Below the pieces are notes generated by a model. The model did not search any database. It was not told the origin of the DNA and saw nothing but the letters and a program-made list of their open reading frames with translations. From Metarhizobium sp964253915 (GTDB lineage: Bacteria > Pseudomonadota > Alphaproteobacteria > Rhizobiales > Rhizobiaceae), in the NCBI RefSeq assembly GCF_964253915.1, contig NZ_CAXUSG020000002.1, forward strand, positions 186,001 through 250,000: DNA of 64,000 nt. The letters are read 5' to 3'. How positions within the stretch are numbered: position 1 is the first letter of the stretch; every line of letters begins with the position of its first letter. This document shows positions 1 through 8,869 of the stretch, piece after piece. The position numbers and the translations under genes were made by a program.

Positions 1-398
1 TGGCGCTGACCCATGCCGGCGCCCTCAAGGCCCTTACCGCTGCCGTGACCTTCGCAGAAGAAATGGCCGTGCCTCAATGCATCTTCATCGTCGACAGCAG
101 CGGTGAAACGCTTGCCAGCGTCAGGATGGATGGTGCCAAATATCTGAGCATGCGGACGGCGCTTTCGAAAGCCCGGACCGCCGCGTCGATCAATGCGCCG
201 ACCGGAAGCATGGCTTTCGAATTCGGCACCTCGGCCGGTATCGCCTCGCAGGGCGGTGTCACGCCTCTGCCCGGCGGCCTGCCCATCCGATTTGGTGGAA
301 AGCTTGCCGGCGCGATCGGCGTCGGGTCCGGCACGGGAGATCAGGATTTTGCCGTGGCACGGGCAGCACTGGCCGCCATCGGCGCCGATGCTCTCTGA
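1..398 (+). CDS. GlcG/HbpS (DUF336) family protein, 5' end cut by window
   Basis: The reading frame is open from the first bases of the window, so the N-terminus lies outside it. The visible part keeps the family's core: a short helix, then a strand of the type IFIVDSSGETLASVRMDGA, and a C-terminal glycine-rich segment (PLPGGLPIRFGG, then GAIGVGSGTGDQD) that ends in an alanine-rich helix. Members of this family (GlcG of glycolate operons, heme-binding HbpS) are small, about 130-150 residues, and their molecular role is poorly defined. The gene converges on the SDR genes of the minus-strand operon and is separated from them by a strong hairpin, so it belongs to a unit that starts upstream of the window. 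Confidence 0.8.
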   Translation, partial: ALTHAGALKALTAAVTFAEEMAVPQCIFIVDSSGETLASVRMDGAKYLSMRTALSKARTAASINAPTGSMAFEFGTSAGIASQGGVTPLPGGLPIRFGGKLAGAIGVGSGTGDQDFAVARAALAAIGADAL

Positions 399-434
399 CA
401 TCGAAACCACCTTGCTGTGCGGGATTTGACTGAA

Positions 435-465
435 CCCGGCAATGTCCAAAAGGCGCATTGCCGGG
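435..465. terminator. Bidirectional hairpin between convergent genes
   Basis: CCCGGCAATG and CATTGCCGGG form a perfect 10-bp stem around an 11-base loop. It sits in the 94-bp gap between the GlcG-like gene and the last gene of the minus-strand operon. There is no T-tract on either side, so intrinsic termination is inferred from position and stem strength. Confidence 0.6.
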
Positions 466-492
466 CTCAGCGTCTTCCACCCAAGGCAAAAA

Positions 493-1248
493 TCACGCGA
501 CGGCTTGTGCGCCGGTAATTTCGACCAGCGAACCACACATGAAGGCAGCCTCTTCCGATGCCAGGAATGCGACGAGTGCGGCAACCTCCTCGGGTTTGCC
601 GATCCGGCCGTAGGGCACCAGTTTGTCCAGATCGGCGATGGTGCGCCCGGAGCGCCGTACGCCCGCCTCGAGCATCGGCGTGTGGATCTCTCCCGGGCAG
701 ACTGCGTTGACGCGGATCTTGTCCGGCGCGTAGTCGCGGGCAAGGTTCTGCGTGAAGGCGGCGACGGCGGCTTTCGTCGTGTTGTAGGCAATATGGTTGG
801 GGGCGGGATAGAGGCCCCACTGAGACGCGGTGTTGACGATGGCGCCACCGCCGGCGGCGATCATGTGCGGAAGCGTGGCGCGGCATAGGTTGAACATCGA
901 GTCGAGGTTGACGGTAAAACTGATGTCCCAGTCCTCATCCGAGAGGGACAGGAGATTGCCGCGCCGGTTGATCCCGGCATTGTTGACGAGGACGTCGAGA
1001 CGGCCCTCCAGCTGGAAGGCTTTTTCGACAAGCGTGAAGCAGGCTTCCTTCCTGGAAATATCGGCAGCGATGGCGGTGGCCTTGCCGCCCTCGGCCTCAA
1101 TCGCCGTCACGACGATCCCGGCCGCTTCGGCGTTGACATCGGTCACCACGACATGGGCGCCTTCGGCGGCCAGGCGGCGCGCAATCGCCGAGCCGATACC
1201 GCCGCCGGCACCCGTTACCACCGCAACCTTGTTTTCGAACCGTTTCAT
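493..1248 (-). CDS. SDR family NAD(P)-dependent oxidoreductase
   Basis: A classical short-chain dehydrogenase of 251 residues. The N-terminus has the cofactor motif TGAGGGIG, then the NNAG motif (VLVNNAGINRRG), the catalytic serine in NTASQWGLY and the YxxxK pair in YNTTK. The C-terminus ends in the usual ITGAQAV-type strand. The ATG at 1248 is chosen because the fold starts immediately (MKRFENKVAVVTG). It is the last gene of the minus-strand uptake operon, 17 bp after another SDR. The substrate cannot be read from sequence; the context suggests an oxidation or reduction step in the catabolism of the imported amino or imino acid. Two adjacent SDRs of about 250 residues that share the fold but differ clearly in sequence suggest different steps rather than a recent duplication. 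Confidence 0.85.
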   Translation of the reverse strand: MKRFENKVAVVTGAGGGIGSAIARRLAAEGAHVVVTDVNAEAAGIVVTAIEAEGGKATAIAADISRKEACFTLVEKAFQLEGRLDVLVNNAGINRRGNLLSLSDEDWDISFTVNLDSMFNLCRATLPHMIAAGGGAIVNTASQWGLYPAPNHIAYNTTKAAVAAFTQNLARDYAPDKIRVNAVCPGEIHTPMLEAGVRRSGRTIADLDKLVPYGRIGKPEEVAALVAFLASEEAAFMCGSLVEITGAQAVA

Positions 1249-1265
1249 GAGACATTTCCTCTGTT

Positions 1266-2024
1266 CTATCGAATGTAACTGCCGCCGTTGACATCGAGTG
1301 TCGCGCCGTTGAGCGAGGCCTGCGATGGCCGCAGGATGAATGCGACCAGTTCCGCCACCTCCTGCGGCGCGGCCATTTCGCCAATGGGAATGTCTGCCAC
1401 GGCCGCAGCCTTGCCATGAGCGGCGACAAAATCTTCCGCCATGTCGGTGCGAACCCAGCCGGGGGCGATCGCCATCGCCGTGATGCCGTCTGCGCCAAAA
1501 CTGCGGGCGATCGATTTCGTCAGGTTGACGAGCGCTGCCTTGGTGGCGCCGTAGGGCATGGCGTCGGCCGCATAGCCGCGCTGCCCCGCCCGGCTTGCCA
1601 TGTTGACGATGCGACCGCCGCCATTCGCCTTGAAATGGCCGATCGCTTCCTTGCAAAGGTCGGCGGCAGCAAAGAAATTGATCTGGAATTCCTTCTGCCA
1701 GGCAGCCCTCCAGTCCTCGGCGGATGCCTCGACGGAGATCTCGGTGCGGATGCCGGCATTGTTGACGAGCCCGTGAATGCGCCCGGCGGCGGCAACCGCT
1801 TGCTGCCACAGGCGAAAGGGGCCTTCCGCGGCGGAAAGGTCGGCCTGTACGATCCATCCATCACCACCGATGCGGGAAAGCAAGGCTTCGGCCCCTGCCC
1901 GGTCGCGGCCGTAATGGATGATCGGCCGGGCGCCTTCGCCGGCAAGGCGTTCGACGATGGCAGCACCGATGCCGCCTGAAGCGCCGGTGACGAGAATGGC
2001 TTGTCCTGCAAGCGGCTGGGTCAT
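1266..2024 (-). CDS. SDR family oxidoreductase
   Basis: A 252-residue short-chain dehydrogenase with TGASGGIG for the dinucleotide, LVNNAGIRTE in mid-protein, a catalytic serine in MASRAGQRGY, and YGATK supplying Tyr and Lys. The C-terminus (LNGATLDVNGGSYIR) is typical of FabG-like SDRs. The ATG at 2024 is used because it places the beta-alpha-beta fold at the N-terminus. It lies 10 bp downstream of the aldehyde dehydrogenase gene in the same direction, which implies cotranscription. The exact substrate is unknown. Confidence 0.85.
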   Translation of the reverse strand: MTQPLAGQAILVTGASGGIGAAIVERLAGEGARPIIHYGRDRAGAEALLSRIGGDGWIVQADLSAAEGPFRLWQQAVAAAGRIHGLVNNAGIRTEISVEASAEDWRAAWQKEFQINFFAAADLCKEAIGHFKANGGGRIVNMASRAGQRGYAADAMPYGATKAALVNLTKSIARSFGADGITAMAIAPGWVRTDMAEDFVAAHGKAAAVADIPIGEMAAPQEVAELVAFILRPSQASLNGATLDVNGGSYIR

Positions 2025-2034
2025 GGCGTTTCCC

Positions 2035-3510
2035 TCACTTGATGTACCAGCCCCAAGGCTTGTCGGTGACGTATTTGGTGATCTGCTTCGTCTCGAGATA
2101 GTTTTCGAGACCCCAGCGGCCGAGTTCGCGGCCGATGCCGGACTGCTTGTAGCCACCCCACGGCGCTTCCGTGAACGTCGGCTGGGAACAATTGATCCAG
2201 ACGATGCCGGCCCGGAACGCCGCAGCAACCCGTTCCGCCCGGACATCGTCCTTGGACATAACCGCGGCGGCAAGGCCGAAGCGGGAATTGTTGGCCAGGT
2301 CGATGGCCTCCTCTTCCGTCGCAAAAGGCCGGACGCAGACCACCGGTCCAAAAATCTCCTCGACCCAGGCATCGCTGTCGAGCGGAACGTCGGTCAGGAT
2401 CGTCGGGCGAAGATAATATCCCTTGTCGAAACCGTCCGGGCGGGTGCCGCCACACGCAACCGTCGCCCCGGCTTTGCGGGCATTTTCGATGGCGGAAAGC
2501 ACCTGCTCGTACTGACGCTTGGAGACAAGCGGCCCGAGAAGGACGCCCTCATCGAGACCGTTGCCGATCTTAATCCTGTCGGCTTCCTCGACGAGCCGGG
2601 CGAGCAGCCGTTCGTAAATCGCTTCATGCACCAGGACGCGAGAAGTCGCGGAGCAGACCTGGCCCTGGTTCCAGAAGATGCCGAACATGATCCATTCGAC
2701 GGCCTCGTCGATGTCGGCATCCTCGAAGATGACGAAGGGTGACTTGCCGCCGAGTTCGAGGCTGATGCGCTTGATGTCGCGGGCGGCGGCCGCCATGATC
2801 TTCGAGCCGACCGGCCCGGAGCCGGTAAACGCCAGCTTGTCGACGCCCTCGTGGTCGATGATCGCCTGGCCGGCAACGGAACCGGCCCCGGTGACGATAT
2901 TCAGCACGCCGGCGGGCAATCCCGCCTCGTCGGCGATGGCAGCCAGTTCGAGCGCCGTCAGCGATGTCAGTTCCGCCGGTTTGAGGACGACGGTGCAGCC
3001 GGCCGCAAGGGCCGGCGCGACCTTCCAGGCGGCCATCAGCAAGGGATAATTCCAGGGAATGATGGCGCCGGCGACGCCGATCGGTTCCTTCACCGCTTTC
3101 GAGATAAACCTGTCATCGCCAAGCGTGATCACCTCTGCGGGGTTGTTGTCGAGCTGTTCGGCAAGGCCGGCATAAAAATCGAAGCAGCCGGCGGCATCGG
3201 CGACATCCCAGTCCGCCTCTGGAAGCGGCTTTCCGTTGTCGAGAACTTCCAGCCGGGCGATCTCCGCCTGCCGGGCGCGAATACCGTCGGCAATCGCCCG
3301 CAGATAAGCCGCGCGCCTTGCGCCGGAAAGTTTTGGCCAACCGTCCTTGTCGAAGGCACGTCGTGCTGCCTTGACGGCGATATCGACGTCTTCCGTTGTG
3401 GCTGCGGCAATCGTCTGGATGAACTCCTCCGTTGCCGGATTTATCACGTCTGCAGTGCCGCCCTTGAGGGGCTTGACCCATTTGCCATCGATGTAGAGTT
3501 CGTTGCGCAT
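2035..3510 (-). CDS. Aldehyde dehydrogenase, betaine-aldehyde/semialdehyde type
   Basis: A complete 491-residue NAD(P)-dependent aldehyde dehydrogenase. Visible landmarks are IPWNYPLLMAAWK, the general-base glutamate in LELGGKSPF, the catalytic cysteine in NQGQVCSATSR, and EEIFGPV. The C-terminal PWGGYKQSGIGRELG and the tail PWGWYIK resemble betaine/aminoaldehyde dehydrogenases, including the plant-type tail PWGWY. In this operon the expected substrate would be a semialdehyde released after the DapA-family step, for example 2-oxoglutarate semialdehyde, by analogy with rhizobial hydroxyproline catabolism. That assignment is inference; family membership is seen directly. The ATG at 3510 starts the typical MRNELYIDGKWV N-terminus. 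Confidence 0.88.
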   Translation of the reverse strand: MRNELYIDGKWVKPLKGGTADVINPATEEFIQTIAAATTEDVDIAVKAARRAFDKDGWPKLSGARRAAYLRAIADGIRARQAEIARLEVLDNGKPLPEADWDVADAAGCFDFYAGLAEQLDNNPAEVITLGDDRFISKAVKEPIGVAGAIIPWNYPLLMAAWKVAPALAAGCTVVLKPAELTSLTALELAAIADEAGLPAGVLNIVTGAGSVAGQAIIDHEGVDKLAFTGSGPVGSKIMAAAARDIKRISLELGGKSPFVIFEDADIDEAVEWIMFGIFWNQGQVCSATSRVLVHEAIYERLLARLVEEADRIKIGNGLDEGVLLGPLVSKRQYEQVLSAIENARKAGATVACGGTRPDGFDKGYYLRPTILTDVPLDSDAWVEEIFGPVVCVRPFATEEEAIDLANNSRFGLAAAVMSKDDVRAERVAAAFRAGIVWINCSQPTFTEAPWGGYKQSGIGRELGRWGLENYLETKQITKYVTDKPWGWYIK

Positions 3511-3545
3511 TGTCTGTTCCTTCCTGCCGGACACGCAAACCGTGG

Positions 3546-4784
3546 TTAAAAACGGTCGACGCGGTAGGGTTTCATATCCACGGGGGGCGTGACGCCGGTC
3601 ATGAGATCGGCCAAAAGGCGCGCGGTCGTTGCACCGTAGGTCAGGCCCAGATGTCCATGGCCGGTGGCGTACCAGACGTTCCTGCGCTTGGCCGACGGTC
3701 CGATGACCGGCACCGTGTCGGGCAGGGCCGGGCGATGCCCCATCCATTCGCTGGTCTGCTCGACCTTCAGGCCGGGCAAGGCTTCTCGCGCCCGTTTCAC
3801 CAGCACTTTCGCACGCCTGTAGTCCGGCGGCGCATCGAGGCCGGCCATCTCGACCGTGCCGCCGACCCGGATGCCGCCGGCGGTGGGAGTCACCATGAAG
3901 GCTCGGGCCGGCCAGATCAGCGAATGCCGCATCGAAAGACCGGGCGCCATGATCTGGGTGTGGTAACCGCGTTCGGTTTCGAGCGGGATCGGTTCCTTCA
4001 GCATGGCGGAAAGGCGCGCCGTGAACGCTCCGGCCGCAAACACCACGGAGCCGGTCGCAAGCCGCCGCCCGTCCGCCAGCCGGATCGCGGTGACGCCCGC
4101 ATCGTCATGATCGAAACCGACGACATCCCCTCGCTCCAGAACACCGCCCAACGCCTGAAACCTGTCTGCTAGGCCGAGGACAAGCTTGTGGGGATCGGAA
4201 ATCGACCGATTGTCGGGAAACAGCAGTGCCTTGCCGATCCCGGTCGTCACGGCGGGTTCGAGGTCGCGAATGGCATAGCCGCCGAGGATTTCATACCGGA
4301 AGCCGAAGCGGTCGAGGATCTCGACATGCTCCCGGTCCGCACGGAATTCGGCCTCGTCGGCATAGACGCTCAGGCAGCCTTCGGCGCCAAGCATACCTTG
4401 CAAGCCGGTCGCCGTGAGCAGCGCATCGAGGTCTTCGTGCACCCGCCCGCAGAGAACCGCGCCTGCCGCTTCGATCTCGCGGAGTTTCGAAGGACGGCTC
4501 GCATTCAGGAACCGCAGGAACCAGGGGAGCAGGCGCGGCATGTAGGACGGGCGGATGCGCACCGGGCCTTCGGGGTCGAGAAGCCATTTCGGCATCTGCG
4601 CCCAGATGCCGGGGCGCGACGCGGGCATGAACTCCGTGACGGCGATGCTCGCCATGTTGCCATAGGATGCACCCTGCCCTGGCCCGCTTCTGTCGACGAG
4701 CACCACGGACCGGCCGCGCCGCTGCAGTTCGTAGGCGATGGCAGTGCCGATGATGCCGGCTCCGACGACGACGATGGGAGACAC
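3546..4784 (-). CDS. DadA-like FAD-dependent D-amino/imino acid dehydrogenase
   Basis: A 412-residue flavoprotein of the glycine-oxidase/DadA family. The N-terminal Rossmann motif VVGAGIIGTAIAYELQRRG binds FAD. The mid-region resembles D-amino-acid dehydrogenases (PWFLRFLNASRP), and the C-terminus has GHGHLGLTYGATTARLLADL, the second FAD contact. DadA-type enzymes oxidise D-amino acids with electrons passing to the respiratory chain. In hydroxyproline catabolism a close relative (HypO-like) converts cis-4-hydroxy-D-proline to pyrroline-4-hydroxy-2-carboxylate. The gene lies between the DapA-family gene and the aldehyde dehydrogenase, which is the set expected for that route. No epimerase/racemase gene is seen in the cluster, so the imported substrate may already be the D-form, or the epimerase lies elsewhere. 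Confidence 0.85.
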   Translation of the reverse strand: MSPIVVVGAGIIGTAIAYELQRRGRSVVLVDRSGPGQGASYGNMASIAVTEFMPASRPGIWAQMPKWLLDPEGPVRIRPSYMPRLLPWFLRFLNASRPSKLREIEAAGAVLCGRVHEDLDALLTATGLQGMLGAEGCLSVYADEAEFRADREHVEILDRFGFRYEILGGYAIRDLEPAVTTGIGKALLFPDNRSISDPHKLVLGLADRFQALGGVLERGDVVGFDHDDAGVTAIRLADGRRLATGSVVFAAGAFTARLSAMLKEPIPLETERGYHTQIMAPGLSMRHSLIWPARAFMVTPTAGGIRVGGTVEMAGLDAPPDYRRAKVLVKRAREALPGLKVEQTSEWMGHRPALPDTVPVIGPSAKRRNVWYATGHGHLGLTYGATTARLLADLMTGVTPPVDMKPYRVDRF

Positions 4785-4845
4785 TTTTTAATCCTCTGAT
4801 TGGAAATGCCGGCCGGGACACGCCTGTGCCCCGGCAGCACATCGA

Positions 4846-5724
4846 TTACCAGTTCAGGATCGGCTGCATGGCCACCTGGAATTCCGCTTTCTCCGCGGCG
4901 CTCAGTTCGCCCAGCGGCGCGCGGCAAGTGCCGACGGGAAGGCCCTGCAGTTCGCAGCCATACTTGACCTTCTGGACGAACTTGCCGCTTTCGAGGATGT
5001 TCATGGCCCGGTAGAGCACCACCATCTTCTCACGTGCCTTGGCGAGATCGCCCGAGCGGAATGTCCGGTCGAGATCGACACAGGCCTTTGCCATGCAGTT
5101 GGCGGGGCCGCAGATCCAGGCATCGGCGCCCCAGAACATGAAGTCGAGGGCGATATCGTCCGAACCGGAAATCAGGTCGAGGCGCCCGTTGTAGCGGGCA
5201 TGGATATCGATCGCCCGCTGCAGGGATCCAGAACTTTCCTTGATGCCGAGGACGCGAGGATTGTCGGCCAGCGCATCGAGAATATCGAATCCGATCTCGA
5301 TGCCGTCCTTGTAGGGATAGCTATAGAGAACGAGGTTGATGTCGGTTTCCCCGAGCACTGTCTGGAAGTGTGCCAGCAGTTCTTCCTGGGTCGGGCGGGT
5401 ATAGAACGGCGTGGCGAGCAACACCGTGTCGTAACCGATCTCCTTGGCCCGCAGGGTGTTTTCGACGACTTCGCGGGTGGCGGGGGCATTCGTGCCGGCG
5501 ATCAGGGCTTCGCCCTCCTCGGCAAAGTCCTTGACGAATTTCAGTACGGAATCACGTTCGGCATTGGACAGCGCGGAATATTCGCCGGTCGATCCCATCG
5601 GCACCCAACCGGTGACACCGGCGGCACGCAGCGCCGTCAGGTGTTTTTCGAAGGCGTTGAAATCGACCTTGCCATTGGCGTCGAAGGGGGTGACGAGCGC
5701 GGGCATGACGCCGGACAGTTTCAT
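4846..5724 (-). CDS. DapA/NanA-family aldolase or deaminase
   Basis: A 292-residue TIM-barrel protein of the class I pyruvate-aldolase superfamily, full length for the family. The substrate-carboxylate motif GSTGE is at residues 44-48, and the Schiff-base lysine is in GIKESSG (K162). The strand with the proton-relay tyrosine reads LYSYPYKDG (Y134/Y136). The family includes dihydrodipicolinate synthase, N-acetylneuraminate lyase and pyrroline-4-hydroxy-2-carboxylate deaminase. As the operon also has a D-amino acid dehydrogenase, an aldehyde dehydrogenase and an amino acid ABC transporter, a catabolic deaminase or lyase role is much likelier than lysine biosynthesis. The precise reaction is inferred. 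Confidence 0.85.
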   Translation of the reverse strand: MKLSGVMPALVTPFDANGKVDFNAFEKHLTALRAAGVTGWVPMGSTGEYSALSNAERDSVLKFVKDFAEEGEALIAGTNAPATREVVENTLRAKEIGYDTVLLATPFYTRPTQEELLAHFQTVLGETDINLVLYSYPYKDGIEIGFDILDALADNPRVLGIKESSGSLQRAIDIHARYNGRLDLISGSDDIALDFMFWGADAWICGPANCMAKACVDLDRTFRSGDLAKAREKMVVLYRAMNILESGKFVQKVKYGCELQGLPVGTCRAPLGELSAAEKAEFQVAMQPILNW

Positions 5725-5754
5725 GGGGTATCTCCTGTAGGGAAGTTATTGGGA

Positions 5755-6420
5755 TTAGATGGCGAGTTTCTTGAGGATGCGGGCCTCGACGGTCGAGACC
5801 GCCCGCGTCAGTGGAAAGGCGATAACGAAGTAGATGAGCGCCACCACCGTCAGGACCTCCACCGGCCTCGCGGTGTTGTTGGAGATGTTCTGGCCGACGA
5901 ACATCAGGTCAGCCATGCCGACAGCCGAAACCAGGGCGCTCTCCTTGAAAAGGCTGACGCAATTCGACAGCAGCGTCGGCACGGCACGCAACACCGCCTG
6001 CGGCAGGACGACATGGACCACCTGGACGTTTTTCGGCAGGCCGAGCGCGACGCAGGCATCGAATTGTTCCGGGCCGATGGATTTCAGGCTGGCACGAAAC
6101 GTCTCGCTGGTGATCGCGCCCATATAGAGCGTCAGGGCGATGACGCCGGAGGCGAAATTGGACAGTTCGACGTTGAGTATCAGCGGCAGGCAGAAGAAGA
6201 TCCAGAACAGCTGCACCAGCACCGGCGTGCCACGAAAGAATTCGACATAGGTGCCGGCAACCGTCCGGATCACGATATTGCGCGATGTGCGGGCCAGCCC
6301 GACGACGAAACCCAGCGTGCAACCGATCAGGATGCAGAGACCGGTGAGCTTGAGCGTCGTCCACAATCCGAACAGAAGCGCGTATTGGAACTTGGCGAGG
6401 ATGGAGAAGTCGAGTGCCAT
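5755..6420 (-). CDS. Polar amino acid ABC transporter permease 2
   Basis: A 221-residue HisM/GlnP-type inner-membrane permease with about five hydrophobic helices. The N-terminal periplasmic/TM part reads LLFGLWTTLKLTGLCI, followed by FFRGTPVLVQLFWIF, a signature of polar-amino-acid permeases. The EAA-type cytoplasmic loop is at FDACVALGLPKNVQ. It is 11 bp downstream of a second, similar permease, so the transporter is heterodimeric in the membrane. It is probably cotranscribed with the DapA-family gene 30 bp further on. Confidence 0.9.
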   Translation of the reverse strand: MALDFSILAKFQYALLFGLWTTLKLTGLCILIGCTLGFVVGLARTSRNIVIRTVAGTYVEFFRGTPVLVQLFWIFFCLPLILNVELSNFASGVIALTLYMGAITSETFRASLKSIGPEQFDACVALGLPKNVQVVHVVLPQAVLRAVPTLLSNCVSLFKESALVSAVGMADLMFVGQNISNNTARPVEVLTVVALIYFVIAFPLTRAVSTVEARILKKLAI

Positions 6421-6431
6421 GATACGATCTC

Positions 6432-7094
6432 CTAGCTGACGAGAAGCTGGCGGCGGCGCTCAAGCAGGCCGACGATCTGGGTGACCGGAAAGGACACGGC
6501 GAAATAGATCAGCGCGACCACCGTAAACGTCTCGATCGGCCTGTAGGTCTCCGTTGCCAGGGATTTTCCCTGGTACATGAGGTCCTGGATCGCGACGATG
6601 GCGACCAGCGCGCTCTGCTGGAAGATGACAATGCCGTTGGTCAGGAGAACCGGTATGGATGCTCGAAACGCTGTCGGGAAAACGATGTAGAGAATGCGCT
6701 GCAAAGGCGAGAGGCCGAGCGCGATGCCGGCGTCGATCTGCTCGCGCGGCACCGCCTGGATGGCGGCCCGGTAAGCCTCCGCGTTGAAGGCCATCAGGTT
6801 GAGGCCGAGCGCCAGGATTCCCATGGTGATCGGGTCGAGAAAGACGTCGAACAGCATCGGCACGCAATAGAAGATCCAGATGATCTGGACGATCGCCGGC
6901 GTGCAGCGAAAGAATTCGACGAACAGCACAAAGGGCAACCGGATAGTTTTGTAGGGGCTCATGATCAGCAATGCGAGACCGAAGCCGAGCACGATGCCGA
7001 TGAGGTTTGCCGCCGCCGTCAATTCGAGCGATACCCACAACCCCTTTAGCAAGGGGGCAAGCGAAACGGCATTGAAATCGAAATTGTATTCCAC
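6432..7094 (-). CDS. Polar amino acid ABC transporter permease 1
   Basis: A 220-residue HisQ/GlnP-type permease. It shows LLKGLWVSLELTAAANLIGI, then FFRCTPAIVQIIWIFYCV, and an EAA loop in QIDAGIALGLSPLQRIL. It is similar to the next permease but not a recent duplicate by eye. It lies 12 bp after the ATPase gene. The domain pattern predicts five transmembrane helices and an inner-membrane location. Confidence 0.9.
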   Translation of the reverse strand: MEYNFDFNAVSLAPLLKGLWVSLELTAAANLIGIVLGFGLALLIMSPYKTIRLPFVLFVEFFRCTPAIVQIIWIFYCVPMLFDVFLDPITMGILALGLNLMAFNAEAYRAAIQAVPREQIDAGIALGLSPLQRILYIVFPTAFRASIPVLLTNGIVIFQQSALVAIVAIQDLMYQGKSLATETYRPIETFTVVALIYFAVSFPVTQIVGLLERRRQLLVS

Positions 7095-7106
7095 GCTCTC
7101 CTCCTC

Positions 7107-7889
7107 CTATTGCCTGATGTGGAAGACGCGATCGATGAATTCCTTGGTACGTTCCTCCTTCGGAGAACCGAGCACCTGCTCGGGAGGGCCGTCCTCGACA
7201 ACGACGCCCCCGGCGCAGAAAATCACCCGCGAGGCGATGTTCCTGGCAAACCACATGTCGTGGGTGACGATCATCATCGGCATGTTCTGCGCGGCGAGCT
7301 GCAGGATCACCTGCTCCACCTCACCCACCAGCTCCGGGTCCAGGGCCGACGTCACTTCGTCGAACAGCATCAGCTTAGGGTCGAGCATCAGGGCGCGGGC
7401 AATGGCGACGCGCTGCTTCTGGCCACCCGAAAGCTGGGCAGGATAGGCCTTGGCCTTCGCGCCCAGGCCGAACCTTTCCAGAAGGGCTTGTGCGCGCGCA
7501 GATGCTTGTGCCTTCGCCTCGCCGCGGACCTTGCACGGCGCGAGGATGAGGTTCTGCAGAACATTGAGATGCGGAAACAGAGTATAGTGCTGGAAGACCA
7601 TGCCGATCGACCGACGGACATTGGTGTCGATCAGGGTTTTGCTCTTGCTGTCCCGGGAGGAAATATACGGCTTTCCATCGAAGGTGACGGAGCCGCTGTC
7701 GATCTTTTCCAGCCCCATCATCACGCGCAGCAAGGTGCTCTTGCCGCCGCCGCTCGGGCCGATGACCACGACGCGTTCGCCGGGTTTCATTTCGATGTCG
7801 ATGCCTTTCAGCACCTGGATGGCTCCGTCGGCATAACTCTTGTGGAGCGCCTGCATTTTCACGAGGGGAAGGCTGAAGGACATGGTCAT
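7107..7889 (-). CDS. Polar amino acid ABC transporter ATP-binding protein
   Basis: An ABC ATPase with Walker A GPSGGGKST, the signature LSGGQKQRVAIARAL, Walker B LMLFDEVTSALDPE and the switch histidine in IVTHDM. It has the compact length of GlnQ/HisP-type subunits, about 260 residues. I prefer one of the ATGs at 7889 or 7883; an upstream in-frame start at 7958 would overlap the binding-protein gene and add a non-conserved 23-residue extension. It energises the two adjacent permeases. Confidence 0.9.
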   Translation of the reverse strand: MTMSFSLPLVKMQALHKSYADGAIQVLKGIDIEMKPGERVVVIGPSGGGKSTLLRVMMGLEKIDSGSVTFDGKPYISSRDSKSKTLIDTNVRRSIGMVFQHYTLFPHLNVLQNLILAPCKVRGEAKAQASARAQALLERFGLGAKAKAYPAQLSGGQKQRVAIARALMLDPKLMLFDEVTSALDPELVGEVEQVILQLAAQNMPMMIVTHDMWFARNIASRVIFCAGGVVVEDGPPEQVLGSPKEERTKEFIDRVFHIRQ

Positions 7890-7954
7890 GGCCGTTCTCG
7901 GTTCATATCCAGCAAGGGGAAGGCGTCGGCGGCAGGTGCCGACGCCGGATGGAA

Positions 7955-8788
7955 TCAATTGGAGCCGCTCAGCACCTGATCCACCGCCTTGCGGATCAGC
8001 TCTTCGACATGGCCGGTCGCGACCCTTTCTTCGAGGAAGATGTTGACCACCTCGACATCGGCAGCCGACATGCCATGCGGCAGGCCGAACGAGACGCCCT
8101 GCCTGGCGAGCGCCGGCGTCGGGTTCATCGCCACCGCCCAGTCGGGATTGGCCTGGGTCAGAAGCTGGTTGGTATCGGAGGCATCGACCAGGATGTCGGC
8201 GCGCTTCGAGGTCAGCGCCAGCCGCGTCTCGTCATTGCCCGGAAGGCGCATGATCGTGGCATTCTTGACCGCAGCCGAGATCGCCTTGTCCTGCGCCGTG
8301 CCGGACATCACCGCGATCGTCACTTCGGCCTTGTCGATATCGGCAACCGAAGCAGCACCCTGCGGGATCTTGGGGTTATTCTTGTTGTAAGCGAGCGAGA
8401 TCTGGTACTCCATCGCCGGGATCGAGAACTGGACGGCCATGGCGCGGGCCGGCGTACGGTTGAGCGCCAGCGATACGTCCCATTTACCCGCCTGCAGGCC
8501 AGCAACGATATTATCCCAGGTCGTATCGACGAATTCGGGCTTCACCTTCAGCACCTCGGCAAATTCGCGGCAAAGATCGGCATAGAAGCCGGAATACTCG
8601 CCGCTTGCCGGATCGCGCATGATGTAGGGCGGAGCGACCGCCGCGCCGCATTTCAGCACACCGGCATTCTGCACGCCCTGCCAGTAACCATCGGCGGACT
8701 GGGCCTGAGCGGCCGTGACGGAAAGACCTCCCATGAGGGCGAGCGCAGGCAGCGCCCGCAAGGCGGACGTGATCATCTTCGAGAGCAT
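7955..8788 (-). CDS. Periplasmic amino-acid-binding protein (SBP family 3)
   Basis: A 277-residue exported binding protein, first gene of the operon. The signal peptide runs MLSKMITSALRALPALAL to a cleavage region near AAQAQS. The mature part has family 3 landmarks: GVLKCGAAVAPPYI, SGFYADLCREFAEVL, and LNRTPARAMAVQFSIP. The start at 8788 is chosen because AGAGGA lies six bases upstream of that ATG; the ATG at 8794 directly abuts it. The ligand is unknown; the operon content points to an imino or D-amino acid. It defines the uptake specificity of the system. Confidence 0.88.
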   Translation of the reverse strand: MLSKMITSALRALPALALMGGLSVTAAQAQSADGYWQGVQNAGVLKCGAAVAPPYIMRDPASGEYSGFYADLCREFAEVLKVKPEFVDTTWDNIVAGLQAGKWDVSLALNRTPARAMAVQFSIPAMEYQISLAYNKNNPKIPQGAASVADIDKAEVTIAVMSGTAQDKAISAAVKNATIMRLPGNDETRLALTSKRADILVDASDTNQLLTQANPDWAVAMNPTPALARQGVSFGLPHGMSAADVEVVNIFLEERVATGHVEELIRKAVDQVLSGSN

Positions 8789-8869
8789 CGACATTCCTCT
8801 TTTTGCTATGCGCGAAGTGCGCGGTTCCACTCGTCGGCTTTGGCCGTTTCGTTGTTTTCTTGTCGGCTA

